Below, piece after piece: positions 44,752-53,338 of a DNA stretch of 64,000 nt; within the stretch, counting starts at the first letter, position 1, and each line of letters opens with the position of its first letter. The stretch is from Runella defluvii (GTDB lineage: Bacteria > Bacteroidota > Bacteroidia > Cytophagales > Spirosomataceae). The stretch is from assembly GCF_014195535.1 (NCBI RefSeq), contig NZ_JACIBY010000002.1:164114-228113 (forward strand), in the 5' to 3' direction. A program made the translations under genes and the position numbers. The notes beneath the pieces were generated by a model, which ran no database searches, was not told where the DNA came from, and worked only from the letters and a program-made list of their open reading frames with translations.

Positions 44752-46143
44752 CTAACGAGGACGAAGCCAAGGTTCGGGGTTGAGGCGATTGGCTTTGTTG
44801 TTATTTAATTTCCAAATCTGAAAGTTAACTTCTGAAATTCCTTCACCATCCGTGGCAACCACCCCAATAACGTCACGCGCTTTTAAACGCTGCCCAGGTT
44901 GAACATTGACACTTTTGAGCTTTGCATAAACGGTGTAAAAGTCGCCGTGCTGAACGAGCACCACGTTTTTCATCAAGTATTGGTTCTCTATTCCTAAAAC
45001 GACCCCATCAAATACGGATTTAACGGCCTCCCCTGCTTTTGTTTGAATGTCGATTCCGTGGTTTTCTTGGTTGACATTTTTCATTACTTCTTTGGTCCCA
45101 AAACCATCAGAAATAAACCCTGGTACGGGCCAAGGTAGGCGACCGCGGTTGGCAGCAAACGAGGAAGCAAGTTTTACTTCGGCTTCATTCATCCCGCTTT
45201 CATTCACTTCTTCAACCTCTCTCTCTTTTTTCGGCTCGGGTTTGTTTTCTGGTTCGGCTTTGGCTACCTCGTTGTTTTCGCGGGGTTTTTCAGTAGGTTT
45301 ATTACGAGCGGCTTCTCGTTCGGCCCGTTCGCGCTCAGTGCGTTCGGCTTTTTCGCGGTTTGCCCGTTCGCGAGCAGCAACACGGGCTCGCTCGCGGCGT
45401 TCTTCGATTTCGCGCTGAATGATGCGGGTTAAGGCATTTTCAAGTTGTTTGTTGGCTTTCCGAACTTCCGATACTTCGGCAATAATTTCTTTTTCGCGAC
45501 CGCTCAATTCTTTTACAACTTTGTCTTGCTCGCCTTTTAATTGTTCCAAATTTTTACCTTCTGCAATTCGTGATTGGAGGGCGTTTTCTTGGTCTTTCTT
45601 TTTGTTAGAAATGCTCGTTGATTTAGAAATCATCAACGATTGCACTTTTTTCATTTCATTGACCTGCTTTTCCCGCTCATCAGTGTATTGTTTTAAGTAT
45701 TTATAACGAATCAAAAACTGATTAAAAGTAGGTGCCGAAAACAAGAAACTAAGCTCACTGAGGCTATTGTTGCGTTTGGCGGCGTTATAAATCATCTTTG
45801 CATACTCTTCACGAAGCTTTGAGAGGTCTTTATCAAGCTCCAATTTTGCTTTTTGCAACTCGCTCAATTCATTGTCCATCAATTTGAGGTCTTCGTTGAT
45901 GAGTTCCACCTTACGATTTTGGGCATTGATTTGCTGCTTGATGGCCTTGAGCTGCCCCAAACTAGCACGTTTTTGCTCCGTTGTTTTTTTCAATACCCCC
46001 TGAAGTTCTTGCAAGCGTTCGAGGTTTTCGCGTTTTTCTTTCTCTAGTTGTTGACGGCTTTTTTGGGCAAATCCCTGAAGACTTGCTGTGAGTAACCCAA
46101 CAATCAAAAAAGAAATAAAGCGTATTCGATAAATGGCATTCAT
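44752..46143 (-). CDS. EnvC-like murein hydrolase activator with inactive LytM/M23 domain
   Basis: 463 residues. Signal peptide (ending GFAQ), then a long coiled coil (about 28-245) of heptads rich in Glu, Lys and Leu, a basic Arg/Glu/Ala linker (about 245-315) and a C-terminal LytM/M23 domain (about 340-463). The zinc ligands of active M23 peptidases are lost: the HxxxD histidine is Asn361 (NHGID), the HxH position in YAHL is Lys408 (YAKL), and the last LHFE-type His is Asn440 (VNFQ). This is the pattern of EnvC, which does not cut peptidoglycan but activates amidases during division. In this phylum the order TPR protein, DUF4292 lipoprotein, EnvC-like factor is common, and is found here with 10- and 15-nt gaps. 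Confidence 0.85.
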   Translation of the reverse strand: MNAIYRIRFISFLIVGLLTASLQGFAQKSRQQLEKEKRENLERLQELQGVLKKTTEQKRASLGQLKAIKQQINAQNRKVELINEDLKLMDNELSELQKAKLELDKDLSKLREEYAKMIYNAAKRNNSLSELSFLFSAPTFNQFLIRYKYLKQYTDEREKQVNEMKKVQSLMISKSTSISNKKKDQENALQSRIAEGKNLEQLKGEQDKVVKELSGREKEIIAEVSEVRKANKQLENALTRIIQREIEERRERARVAARERANREKAERTERERAEREAARNKPTEKPRENNEVAKAEPENKPEPKKEREVEEVNESGMNEAEVKLASSFAANRGRLPWPVPGFISDGFGTKEVMKNVNQENHGIDIQTKAGEAVKSVFDGVVLGIENQYLMKNVVLVQHGDFYTVYAKLKSVNVQPGQRLKARDVIGVVATDGEGISEVNFQIWKLNNNKANRLNPEPWLRPR

Positions 46144-46158
46144 ACAGTAATTTTAGGA

Positions 46159-47013
46159 TTAGTTTCGTTCGTATTTGGCAGGAATACTGAACGGAAAGCT
46201 CAAGGGTTTTTCGCTCAACTCAACTTTTTGATGTTTGATACGAAACACCGTTTGGTAGCGTTGTTGGTCTTTTTTTGACTCGTAATCTAACTCAATCAAG
46301 CTGGTGTAAGGAAATAAATAATTATTGAGCTGGGTAAAATCTTCGTAGTCGAGCGTCAGTGAGTTTTTGGTGGGCTGCTCAGTCACCAACAGCTTTTTCA
46401 AGCGGCGGTTTTGCTCACCAATGTAATTTTCAAGAGAAATTTTACCTTCGTCTTGGCGAAGCATAAAATAGTCTTTTTCTTTTTTGAAGCGCTGGCCTGG
46501 TTTCTTCGGAATGGGCATATTTCCCACCAAAATCGACTGAATGAGGTCAAAACTTAGCTGAAAATTAAACTGCTGACTCAGTCCTGCAAAGTCATACAAA
46601 TACACTTTTTTGTTGTAACGATCCACAATTTTGATGGAGTCTCTAGTAATGATGCCCCGTACAACTTCAATGGGGCCTTTAGAAACCTGCAACCAAAGCA
46701 AACTGTCTTTGCGCATCCGCATGGTCACGCTGGCATCGTCAATTTCTTGGTCTTTACTCTTAAACGAGATTTTCGATTTGGCACTCAAATAACGAAAATC
46801 AACATTTTCGATGCTGACTTTAATGTCTTCATGTTCAACGACTGGCTTAACGGCAATTGCAGTATCCTTCTTAGGTTGAACGATGGTATCTACTTTTACG
46901 ACAGCCATGCTGTCGGTGGGGACACGTTGCTGGCTTTTTTGTCGTTGGCGGTGGCACGACGACAAGCCTGCAAAGAGCGTAATTCCCACAAAAAACAACC
47001 AATTGAGCTTCAT
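46159..47013 (-). CDS. DUF4292 lipoprotein
   Basis: 284 residues. A lipoprotein signal with the lipobox LSSC (Cys20) is followed by a low-complexity polar segment and then a beta-rich domain (about 65-284) of the DUF4292 type, with the blocks VSKGPIEVVRGIITRDSIKIVD, NKKVYLYDFAGLSQQFNF and ILVGNMPI. The fold resembles LolA/LolB-like lipoprotein carriers, so a role in envelope assembly is plausible but not shown. It is located between the TPR gene (10 nt) and the EnvC-like gene (15 nt). Confidence 0.85.
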   Translation of the reverse strand: MKLNWLFFVGITLFAGLSSCHRQRQKSQQRVPTDSMAVVKVDTIVQPKKDTAIAVKPVVEHEDIKVSIENVDFRYLSAKSKISFKSKDQEIDDASVTMRMRKDSLLWLQVSKGPIEVVRGIITRDSIKIVDRYNKKVYLYDFAGLSQQFNFQLSFDLIQSILVGNMPIPKKPGQRFKKEKDYFMLRQDEGKISLENYIGEQNRRLKKLLVTEQPTKNSLTLDYEDFTQLNNYLFPYTSLIELDYESKKDQQRYQTVFRIKHQKVELSEKPLSFPFSIPAKYERN

Positions 47014-47023
47014 TCCTTTGTTT

Positions 47024-48739
47024 TTATTCTATCAACTGTCCTGTTGCAATTTTTTTATCTATTTGTTGGCTGTTTTCTCCCATGCTTTTGGCCTTTTTCC
47101 ATTGCTCCACGGCCTTTTCTTTTTCCCCGAGTTGGTACAACACATCACCATAATGCTCTACAATTGTACCGCTTACCTTATTGTTGCTTTCAATGGCTTT
47201 TTCGAGGTAAGTACGGGCATTTTTGTAATCTTTCATCACGTAGAGTACCCAAGCATAGGTATCTAAGTAAGTAGCATTGGTGGGATGACGCTCCACCACG
47301 CTTGCTGCCATTTCTTTGGCGCGCCCGAGCTTATCTTTACGAAGCGATAAGAAATAGCTGTAATTATTGAGTACGTGGTCGTTTTTAGGGTCAATTTTGA
47401 GGGCAGCTTCGTACGAATCGTCCGATTTGGCGTACTCGCTAAGTCCGTGGTAGGCATCTCCAAGTTGGGCCAAAATAGCGCCTTGCAAGTCTTTATTTTC
47501 GCTCGTTAATTTTTGCGCTTCCTCCAAGGCATCCACAGCCTGTTGGTAGTGTTTTTTTACAAGATGTGCCGAGCCGTTGGAATACCAAAAAAGCCCTTGA
47601 TTCGGGAACGTTTCGATGGCTTGTTCCGAATGCGCAATGAGGCTATCCAGTTGATTCAAATCACTATCAAGTTGCAATACGGCTCCCCACACTTCATACA
47701 TTGATGGGTTGATACGAGCCGCTTTCATGTAAGCATTGCGCGCTTCGGCTTTGCGGTCAGCTTTGGCTAGGAGGTCGGCATACACCACATATGCCCGCAT
47801 GTCTTTGGGATGGGCTTTGACGATTTCGGCCGCACGATTGAGCACTTCTTGGCGCGTTGCCTCGTCTTTGGCTTCCCGCAGCAGTCCTACTAACGCCTGC
47901 ATCTTGGTGTCGATGTCGGCATTGGGGTTGTTAAACATTTGCCCCATTTGCTGGTCGGCAGCCTTGTTATCCCCACTTTGTCTAAAAAGTTCCGCCAACA
48001 TGATGCGGGCATCGCCTTGGTCGGGGTTAATTTTGAGGGCTTTTTCAAGTTGTTCTTGTGCCTCTTTGGGGCGTTTGCCCATGATGAGCAACTGCGCCAA
48101 TTCCACTACATATTGTGCTTCAGTAGGCTCGGCATTGATGAGTTTATTGGCCTCGTCAATGGCTTTGTTGGGCTTATCTAGTTTGAGATAAATCCGTTGT
48201 TTTTGGTGAATAAGGTCTTCGTCGATGCCCAGCGATTTTTCGACTTCGTCGTAAGCCTTGAGGGCTTCTTCGTACTTTTCATCCAAAATATACACCGCCG
48301 CAAGCTCAAGTCCATACTCGGCATTTTCAGTATCTTTTCGGATAATGTCTTTGTACAGTTCGGCAGCCTTGCTGTATTTACGTTGTTGACTGTAAATTTC
48401 GGCTAACTGTATGGTGTAAAACGTATTATCTGGTGACAGCTGGGTTGCTTTTTGGGCATAAATAGCGGCTTCGTCCAAGCGTTCGCGTTTGAGAAGAACA
48501 CGCGCCAACTCGTAGTTAATCGCAGGTACGTTAGGGCTCATTTTGAGGGCAGTCCGAAGCACGCTATCAGCCCGCTGGTATTCCTCCATCGTAGCGTATT
48601 TCATGCCGTCGGCAAGCAAAGATTCTAACTCATATCTTTGCGATTTTTGGGCGTCGGTTTCACCGACAGGTTTATTTTTTTGAGCCATCACAAATTGGCT
48701 CAAAAAAAGGAATACCCAGAGAAGGGATGGATTTTTCAT
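47024..48739 (-). CDS. Secreted tetratricopeptide-repeat protein
   Basis: 571 residues with a signal peptide (ending VMAQ). Nearly the whole mature protein consists of TPR units, recognisable by the W/L-G-Y-A-F-A-P pattern (for example AINYELARVLLKRERLDEAAIYAQKATQLSP; AYVVYADLLAKADRKAEARNAYMKAARINP). It probably acts as a periplasmic scaffold for envelope machinery. It is the first gene of the run TPR, DUF4292, EnvC-like, panB, pseudouridine synthase and small membrane protein, all on the minus strand with short gaps. Confidence 0.9.
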   Translation of the reverse strand: MKNPSLLWVFLFLSQFVMAQKNKPVGETDAQKSQRYELESLLADGMKYATMEEYQRADSVLRTALKMSPNVPAINYELARVLLKRERLDEAAIYAQKATQLSPDNTFYTIQLAEIYSQQRKYSKAAELYKDIIRKDTENAEYGLELAAVYILDEKYEEALKAYDEVEKSLGIDEDLIHQKQRIYLKLDKPNKAIDEANKLINAEPTEAQYVVELAQLLIMGKRPKEAQEQLEKALKINPDQGDARIMLAELFRQSGDNKAADQQMGQMFNNPNADIDTKMQALVGLLREAKDEATRQEVLNRAAEIVKAHPKDMRAYVVYADLLAKADRKAEARNAYMKAARINPSMYEVWGAVLQLDSDLNQLDSLIAHSEQAIETFPNQGLFWYSNGSAHLVKKHYQQAVDALEEAQKLTSENKDLQGAILAQLGDAYHGLSEYAKSDDSYEAALKIDPKNDHVLNNYSYFLSLRKDKLGRAKEMAASVVERHPTNATYLDTYAWVLYVMKDYKNARTYLEKAIESNNKVSGTIVEHYGDVLYQLGEKEKAVEQWKKAKSMGENSQQIDKKIATGQLIE

Positions 48740-48873
48740 TGATTAAGAGAATCTCGTTGGCTGGTGCTGTTTAAGGCTCAATCTATCATAAAAAACGAGA
48801 TAAACGAAGCAAAATTGGAAGAATTTAGCCGTTTTACCAAAATTTATGAAAAACCTACCCCAAAATAGGTGTT

Positions 48874-49644
48874 TTAGGGGTAAGCGATTTCTAACCAAAC
48901 GGGACAATGGTCAGAGTGTACTGCATCAGCCAATTGGCGACAGGCTACGATTTTGTCTTTTAGGTCGCTACTAATGGACTGATAGTCAATGCGCCACCCT
49001 TTGTTGTTGCCCCGTGCTCCTGCCCGATAACTCCACCAACTGTATTCGACCAAGTCGGGGTTGGCGTGGCGGAAGGCATCCGTAAAACCACTTTCAAACC
49101 ATTTGGTCATCCAAGCACGCTCTTCGGGTAAGAACCCTGTGGTGTTTTTGTTGCGAACAGGGTCATGAATGTCGATTTCTTGGTGAGCAATGTTATAATC
49201 TCCCACAATAACTAGGTGCTGACCTGTTTGTCGGATGGTGTGTATCCACTCGTAAAAATCCTCTAAAAAACGCATTTTGACATCTTGCCGCTCATCGCCG
49301 CTTGTTCCCGACGGGAAATAAGCATTAACGACGGTCAAGCCGCCAAAATCAGCCCGAACGACGCGTCCTTCGTAATCGTACAGCTCCATTCCACAGCCAT
49401 GTACGCAGCGGTCGGCGGGAGTTTTAGCAAAAATAGCCACTCCGCTGTAGCCTTTTTTTTGAGCGGCGTTCCAGCCTACGAGCTGATAACCAAGGGCTTC
49501 AAACTCAAGTAGGCTCACTTGGTCGAGGGTAGCTTTTACTTCTTGAAAACAAAGAATGTCAAACGATTTGTCGGCGAGCCATTCGGTAAGGCCATTGCGC
49601 ATGGCAGCACGAATGCCATTGACGTTGTAGGTAAGAATTTGCAT
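48874..49644 (-). CDS. xth: Exodeoxyribonuclease III
   Basis: 256 residues from the ATG at 49644 (MQILTYNVNGIRAA), the canonical start of the family; an in-frame upstream TTG would add 13 residues. Motifs of the exonuclease III/AP endonuclease fold are CFQEVKA, the catalytic VVNAYFPSG, GDYNIAH, and SDHCPVWLEI near the C-terminus. It cleaves abasic sites and removes 3' blocks in base excision repair. A TATATTTG -7 element lies 22 nt upstream, overlapping the edge of the terminator of the preceding permease gene. Confidence 0.95.
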   Translation of the reverse strand: MQILTYNVNGIRAAMRNGLTEWLADKSFDILCFQEVKATLDQVSLLEFEALGYQLVGWNAAQKKGYSGVAIFAKTPADRCVHGCGMELYDYEGRVVRADFGGLTVVNAYFPSGTSGDERQDVKMRFLEDFYEWIHTIRQTGQHLVIVGDYNIAHQEIDIHDPVRNKNTTGFLPEERAWMTKWFESGFTDAFRHANPDLVEYSWWSYRAGARGNNKGWRIDYQSISSDLKDKIVACRQLADAVHSDHCPVWLEIAYP

Positions 49645-49665
49645 AAGAGGGATAAAAATTGGTCG

Positions 49666-49673
49666 CAAATATA
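49666..49673 (-). promoter_or_regulatory. -7 element of the xth promoter
   Basis: Minus strand TATATTTG matches TAnnTTTG, 22 nt upstream of the ATG. Confidence 0.5.
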
Positions 49674-49704
49674 AAGAGCGCACCTCAACGAGATGCGCTC
49701 TTTA
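49672..49704 (-). terminator. Terminator after the nucleoside permease gene
   Basis: A perfect 11-bp stem TAAAGAGCGCA/TGCGCTCTTTA with an 11-nt loop that can pair further (CTC/GAG). It lies 42 nt downstream of the permease stop and overlaps the xth promoter. Confidence 0.75.
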
Positions 49705-49745
49705 CTAGATTCTTTTGGGGAAATGAGCTACCCCTCGTCGTTTAT

Positions 49746-50948
49746 TTAGTGAGTGATGGCAGCTTTCTTGTCGGTTTTGTCACTAAAGAAAATTAGGAAC
49801 AACACAAGTACGCCCGCTGCGATACCCGCAGGAACCGTCCAGACGCTCAGCCAGTTGGTGATATTTTCGGCATTGGTGTTGTTGGCAAGTACTTGTCCGC
49901 CCAACCATGAGCCAATACCCATCCCGATGCCGTAGGTCGCCAAGGTGATAAGCCCCTGCGCCTGTGATTTGATACGCTCACCTGCTTTGGTATCGGTATA
50001 AATTTGACCTGTCACAAAGAAAAAGTCGAAACAAACGCCGTGGAGCAAAATAGCCGCGTAGAGCATCCATTCGCTGGTAGAAGCATCGCCATAGCCAAAG
50101 CAAAGGAAGCGAATAATCCAAGAAATAAGTCCAACGGCAAGCATCCATTTGACGCCCAAACGGCTAAATGCCAACGGAATAAGAAGCATAAAACCTACTT
50201 CCGATACTTGACCCAATGACATTTTATTTTCGACAAACTCCATGCCCGATGCCCGCAACGAGGGGTTCGCAAAGGCATAATAAAACGACAATGGAATACA
50301 GATAGCGACCGAGGAAATAAAGAAAATGGTAAACGAACGGTCTTTGAACAATGAAAAGGCATCTGCTCCGATGATTTGACCAATGTTAACAGGCCCTGTA
50401 GCGCGAGGTGGAGTGTTAGGAAGCGTAAAAGCCAATAGACCAAGCACCAACGACGTTCCCATCGAAATTTGGAAAATAGTAGCTTTATCGCCCACGTTCA
50501 AAAAACCGATGAGGTTAGTAACCGCAATCCAAGCCACGGTTCCCATCACTCGAATGGTAGGAAAATCTCTTTCGGGCGATTCGATTTGACGCATCGAAAT
50601 GGACGTGGTAAGCGCAATGCAGGGCGCAAAACACAAGCAGTACAACAAAATATACCAGAAAAAATTACTTGCGTCAGTCACTTGCGAAAGCACAAATAGC
50701 AACCCAGCGCCGATAAGGTTGAGCACGCCAAGTACTTTTTGAGCCGCGAAATATCGGTCGGCTACAGCACCAATAAAAGGCGAAATAATCATAGCAATTG
50801 AGAATGCAGTGTAGGCATTCCCGATTTGGTCGCCCGTGGCGTTGAGCTGTTTACCAAGATAAACGCTCATTTGTCCGTACCAAGATCCCCACGTAAAGAA
50901 TTGGAGGAACATCATGAGCATCAGTTGTATCCGAACCGAAGATTTCAT
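49746..50948 (-). CDS. Nucleoside:proton symporter-like MFS permease (NupG type)
   Basis: 400 residues with 12 predicted membrane helices. The opening QLMLMMFLQFFTWGSWYGQMSVYL is characteristic of the NupG/XapB nucleoside permease branch of the major facilitator superfamily. A YFAAQKVLGVLNLIGAG loop after helix 2 and a GVCFDFFFVTGQIYTDTKAGERIKSQAQGLI segment between helices 9 and 10 agree with that family. It probably imports nucleosides. It is a single-gene unit ending in a clear terminator. Confidence 0.88.
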   Translation of the reverse strand: MKSSVRIQLMLMMFLQFFTWGSWYGQMSVYLGKQLNATGDQIGNAYTAFSIAMIISPFIGAVADRYFAAQKVLGVLNLIGAGLLFVLSQVTDASNFFWYILLYCLCFAPCIALTTSISMRQIESPERDFPTIRVMGTVAWIAVTNLIGFLNVGDKATIFQISMGTSLVLGLLAFTLPNTPPRATGPVNIGQIIGADAFSLFKDRSFTIFFISSVAICIPLSFYYAFANPSLRASGMEFVENKMSLGQVSEVGFMLLIPLAFSRLGVKWMLAVGLISWIIRFLCFGYGDASTSEWMLYAAILLHGVCFDFFFVTGQIYTDTKAGERIKSQAQGLITLATYGIGMGIGSWLGGQVLANNTNAENITNWLSVWTVPAGIAAGVLVLFLIFFSDKTDKKAAITH

Positions 50949-51165
50949 AGTTAGTTTTTTAGGGTTTTACTATTGAAGTGGCGAAAATGGCGTTTTTTAC
51001 GGTAAATTTCAAAAAAAGAGGGTTTGTTGCCGATACTACTCTTTGATTTGGGGAACATACTAGCGGCCTTTGCCACCCAACGCGATTTTATGCGCAATTC
51101 GGCGCTTTTTGTGAGGAGTATTTGTAATTGATAGGGTTACAAATTTTAGAATAAGGTAGCTTTTG

Positions 51166-51173
51166 TATTTTTG
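51166..51173 (+). promoter_or_regulatory. -7 element close to the two-domain oxidoreductase start
   Basis: TATTTTTG is a full TAnnTTTG match only 4 nt before the ATG at 51178, so the transcript would be leaderless or nearly so. Confidence 0.45.
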
Positions 51174-51177
51174 CCCC

Positions 51178-53301
51178 ATGAAGCAACTAATTCAAAACCT
51201 CCAAAACGGACAGACGATTTTGGAGGAAGTGCCCGCCCCTCAGGTGAAACGCGGTGCGGTATTGATTCACACCCGACGTAGTCTCGTTTCGTTGGGAACC
51301 GAACGGATGTTGGTCGAATTTGGCAAAGCCAACCTGATTGAAAAAGCCCGCCAACAACCTGAGCGTGTCAAAATGGTGTTGGACAAAATTAAGTCGGATG
51401 GCTTAATGCCGACACTTGAAGCTGTTTTTAACAAATTGGGGCAGCCTTTGCCGTTAGGATACTGCAACGTAGGAGAAATCATTGCCGTTGGAGAAGGAGT
51501 GACCGACTTGCGCGTGGGCAACCGCGTGGCGTCCAATGGCTCTCATGCCGAAATTGTGTGCGTACCGAGGCATTTGGTAGCCAAAGTTCCCGACAATGTC
51601 ACCGACGATGAAGCGGCGTTTACGGTCATTGGTTCGATTGGTCTTCAAGGAGTTCGGTTGCTGAATCCTACTCTGGGTGAAACGGTGGTGGTGATTGGGC
51701 TGGGGCTGATTGGGTTGCTCACGGCCGAACTGCTGCGCCTGAATGGTTGTCGGGTAATTGGGGTGGATTTGGACGAACAAAAGTTAAAGATAGCGGCGAG
51801 CAAAGGCATCATTCCGTGCAATCCACGCTTGGGCGACGACCCCGTGAAGTTTGTGGAAAGCTATACCCACGGCATCGGAGCGGATGGCGTAATTATAACG
51901 GCTTCTGCCAAAACCGACGAGATTATTTCGCAGGCCGCGCGTATGTCGCGGAAGCGGGGGCGAATTGTCTTGGTAGGGGTTATTGGACTTCAACTGAGCC
52001 GAGCCGAATTTTACGAAAAAGAATTGACGTTTCAGGTTTCCTGCTCGTACGGGCCAGGTCGTTACGATGACGATTATGAACAAAAAGGCGTTGATTATCC
52101 GCTGCCGTTTGTTCGTTGGACTGAAAATCGAAACTTTCAAACCCTCCTTCAATTGCTGGAATCGGGGCAGTTGGACGTGAAACCGCTCATTACAGAGGTA
52201 ATTCCGCTGGAAAATTATGCCACTATTTACGGTGATATGAGCAAAGGTGGCACGATTGCTTCGCTACTGGCGTATCCCGAAAAGCCTTCGCTTTCCCGAA
52301 CCGTTCGTTATAATGACACGGTTTTTGAAGCTAAAAAAGGAGTTGTTGGGATTATCGGGGCGGGTAACTTTACCAAAATGACCTTGCTTCCTGCCCTAAA
52401 AGGTGGAGCGGGTCCATCAAACATCAAATACATTGCGAGTGCGAATGGACTTTCGGGGACAGCGTTGGCCCAAAAACACGGTATTGCCCTCAGTACCACC
52501 GACTACCGCGAAATGTTGGCCGACGATGAGGTGGACTTGGTACTTATCACCACCCGCCACCACCAACACGCACGCCTGACGATTGAGGCTTTGCAGGCGG
52601 GAAAACACGTGTTTGTAGAAAAACCGCTGGCGATTTTTGAGGATGAATTGAACGAATTACTCACGATAAAAACATCGGTTGCACCTGCTGCGAGTGTAAC
52701 AGTGGGCTTCAACCGCCGCTTTTCGCCTCATGCTCAAAAAATGAAGTCGCTGCTAGGCAATGCCCCGATGAACGTGATTGCGACCATGAACGCAGGGTTT
52801 ATTCCTGCCTCGTCGTGGGTGCATGACCGCGCCGTGGGCGGAGGACGGATTTTGGGAGAAGCCTGTCATTTTATCGACCTGATTACGTTCTTAACAGGTA
52901 GTCGAGTTACAGCCGTATGTATGAACGCTATGGGAACAAACCCAACTGAAACAACTGATAGCGCCAGTATTTTATTGAGGTACGAAAATGGCTCAACGGG
53001 CGTCATCAATTATTTTTCCAATGGCAACAAAGCCTACTCTAAAGAGCGAGTAGAGGTGTATTCGCAGGAACGGACGCTGGTTTTGGACAACTTTCGTACG
53101 TTGGAAGGATACGGCTTTAAAGGCTTTTCAAAACTCAAAACTACGCAAGACAAAGGGCACAAAGCGCAGTTTCAAGCATTGATGGAACGAATTCAGAGCG
53201 GCGGTGCCCCCCTGATTCCTTTTGACGAAATTGTCAATACTACCCAAGCCTCTTTTGCCGCCCTTCGGAGCTTGAAAGAAGGGCGTTGGGTGGAATGCTG
53301 A
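51178..53301 (+). CDS. Two-domain oxidoreductase: zinc-type alcohol dehydrogenase fused to Gfo/Idh/MocA
   Basis: 707 residues from the ATG at 51178 (an in-frame TTG at 51163 is unlikely because it lies in the promoter). The first half (about 1-370) is a medium-chain dehydrogenase with the coenzyme loop VVVIGLGLIGLLTAELLRLNGCRVIGVDLD; the usual GHE zinc segment is altered (YCNVGEIIAVGEGV). The second half (about 385-707) is a Gfo/Idh/MocA domain with VGIIGAGNFTKMTLLPAL and the EKP motif HVFVEKPLAI. Such fusions are often encoded in polysaccharide-synthesis clusters and are thought to act on sugar nucleotides, but no such genes are next to this one. Substrate unknown. Confidence 0.9.
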   Translation: MKQLIQNLQNGQTILEEVPAPQVKRGAVLIHTRRSLVSLGTERMLVEFGKANLIEKARQQPERVKMVLDKIKSDGLMPTLEAVFNKLGQPLPLGYCNVGEIIAVGEGVTDLRVGNRVASNGSHAEIVCVPRHLVAKVPDNVTDDEAAFTVIGSIGLQGVRLLNPTLGETVVVIGLGLIGLLTAELLRLNGCRVIGVDLDEQKLKIAASKGIIPCNPRLGDDPVKFVESYTHGIGADGVIITASAKTDEIISQAARMSRKRGRIVLVGVIGLQLSRAEFYEKELTFQVSCSYGPGRYDDDYEQKGVDYPLPFVRWTENRNFQTLLQLLESGQLDVKPLITEVIPLENYATIYGDMSKGGTIASLLAYPEKPSLSRTVRYNDTVFEAKKGVVGIIGAGNFTKMTLLPALKGGAGPSNIKYIASANGLSGTALAQKHGIALSTTDYREMLADDEVDLVLITTRHHQHARLTIEALQAGKHVFVEKPLAIFEDELNELLTIKTSVAPAASVTVGFNRRFSPHAQKMKSLLGNAPMNVIATMNAGFIPASSWVHDRAVGGGRILGEACHFIDLITFLTGSRVTAVCMNAMGTNPTETTDSASILLRYENGSTGVINYFSNGNKAYSKERVEVYSQERTLVLDNFRTLEGYGFKGFSKLKTTQDKGHKAQFQALMERIQSGGAPLIPFDEIVNTTQASFAALRSLKEGRWVEC

Positions 53302-53337
53302 GGGGATAGCCTAGCCTAAACTGGCTCAGGCTTCCCT
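53302..53337. terminator. Hairpin between convergent genes
   Basis: Directly after the TGA at 53299-53301: arms AGCCTAGCC and GGCTCAGGCT pair with one bulge around a TAAACT loop, extended by GGGA/TCCC. There is no T run, so intrinsic termination is only probable. Confidence 0.45.
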
Positions 53338-53338
53338 C

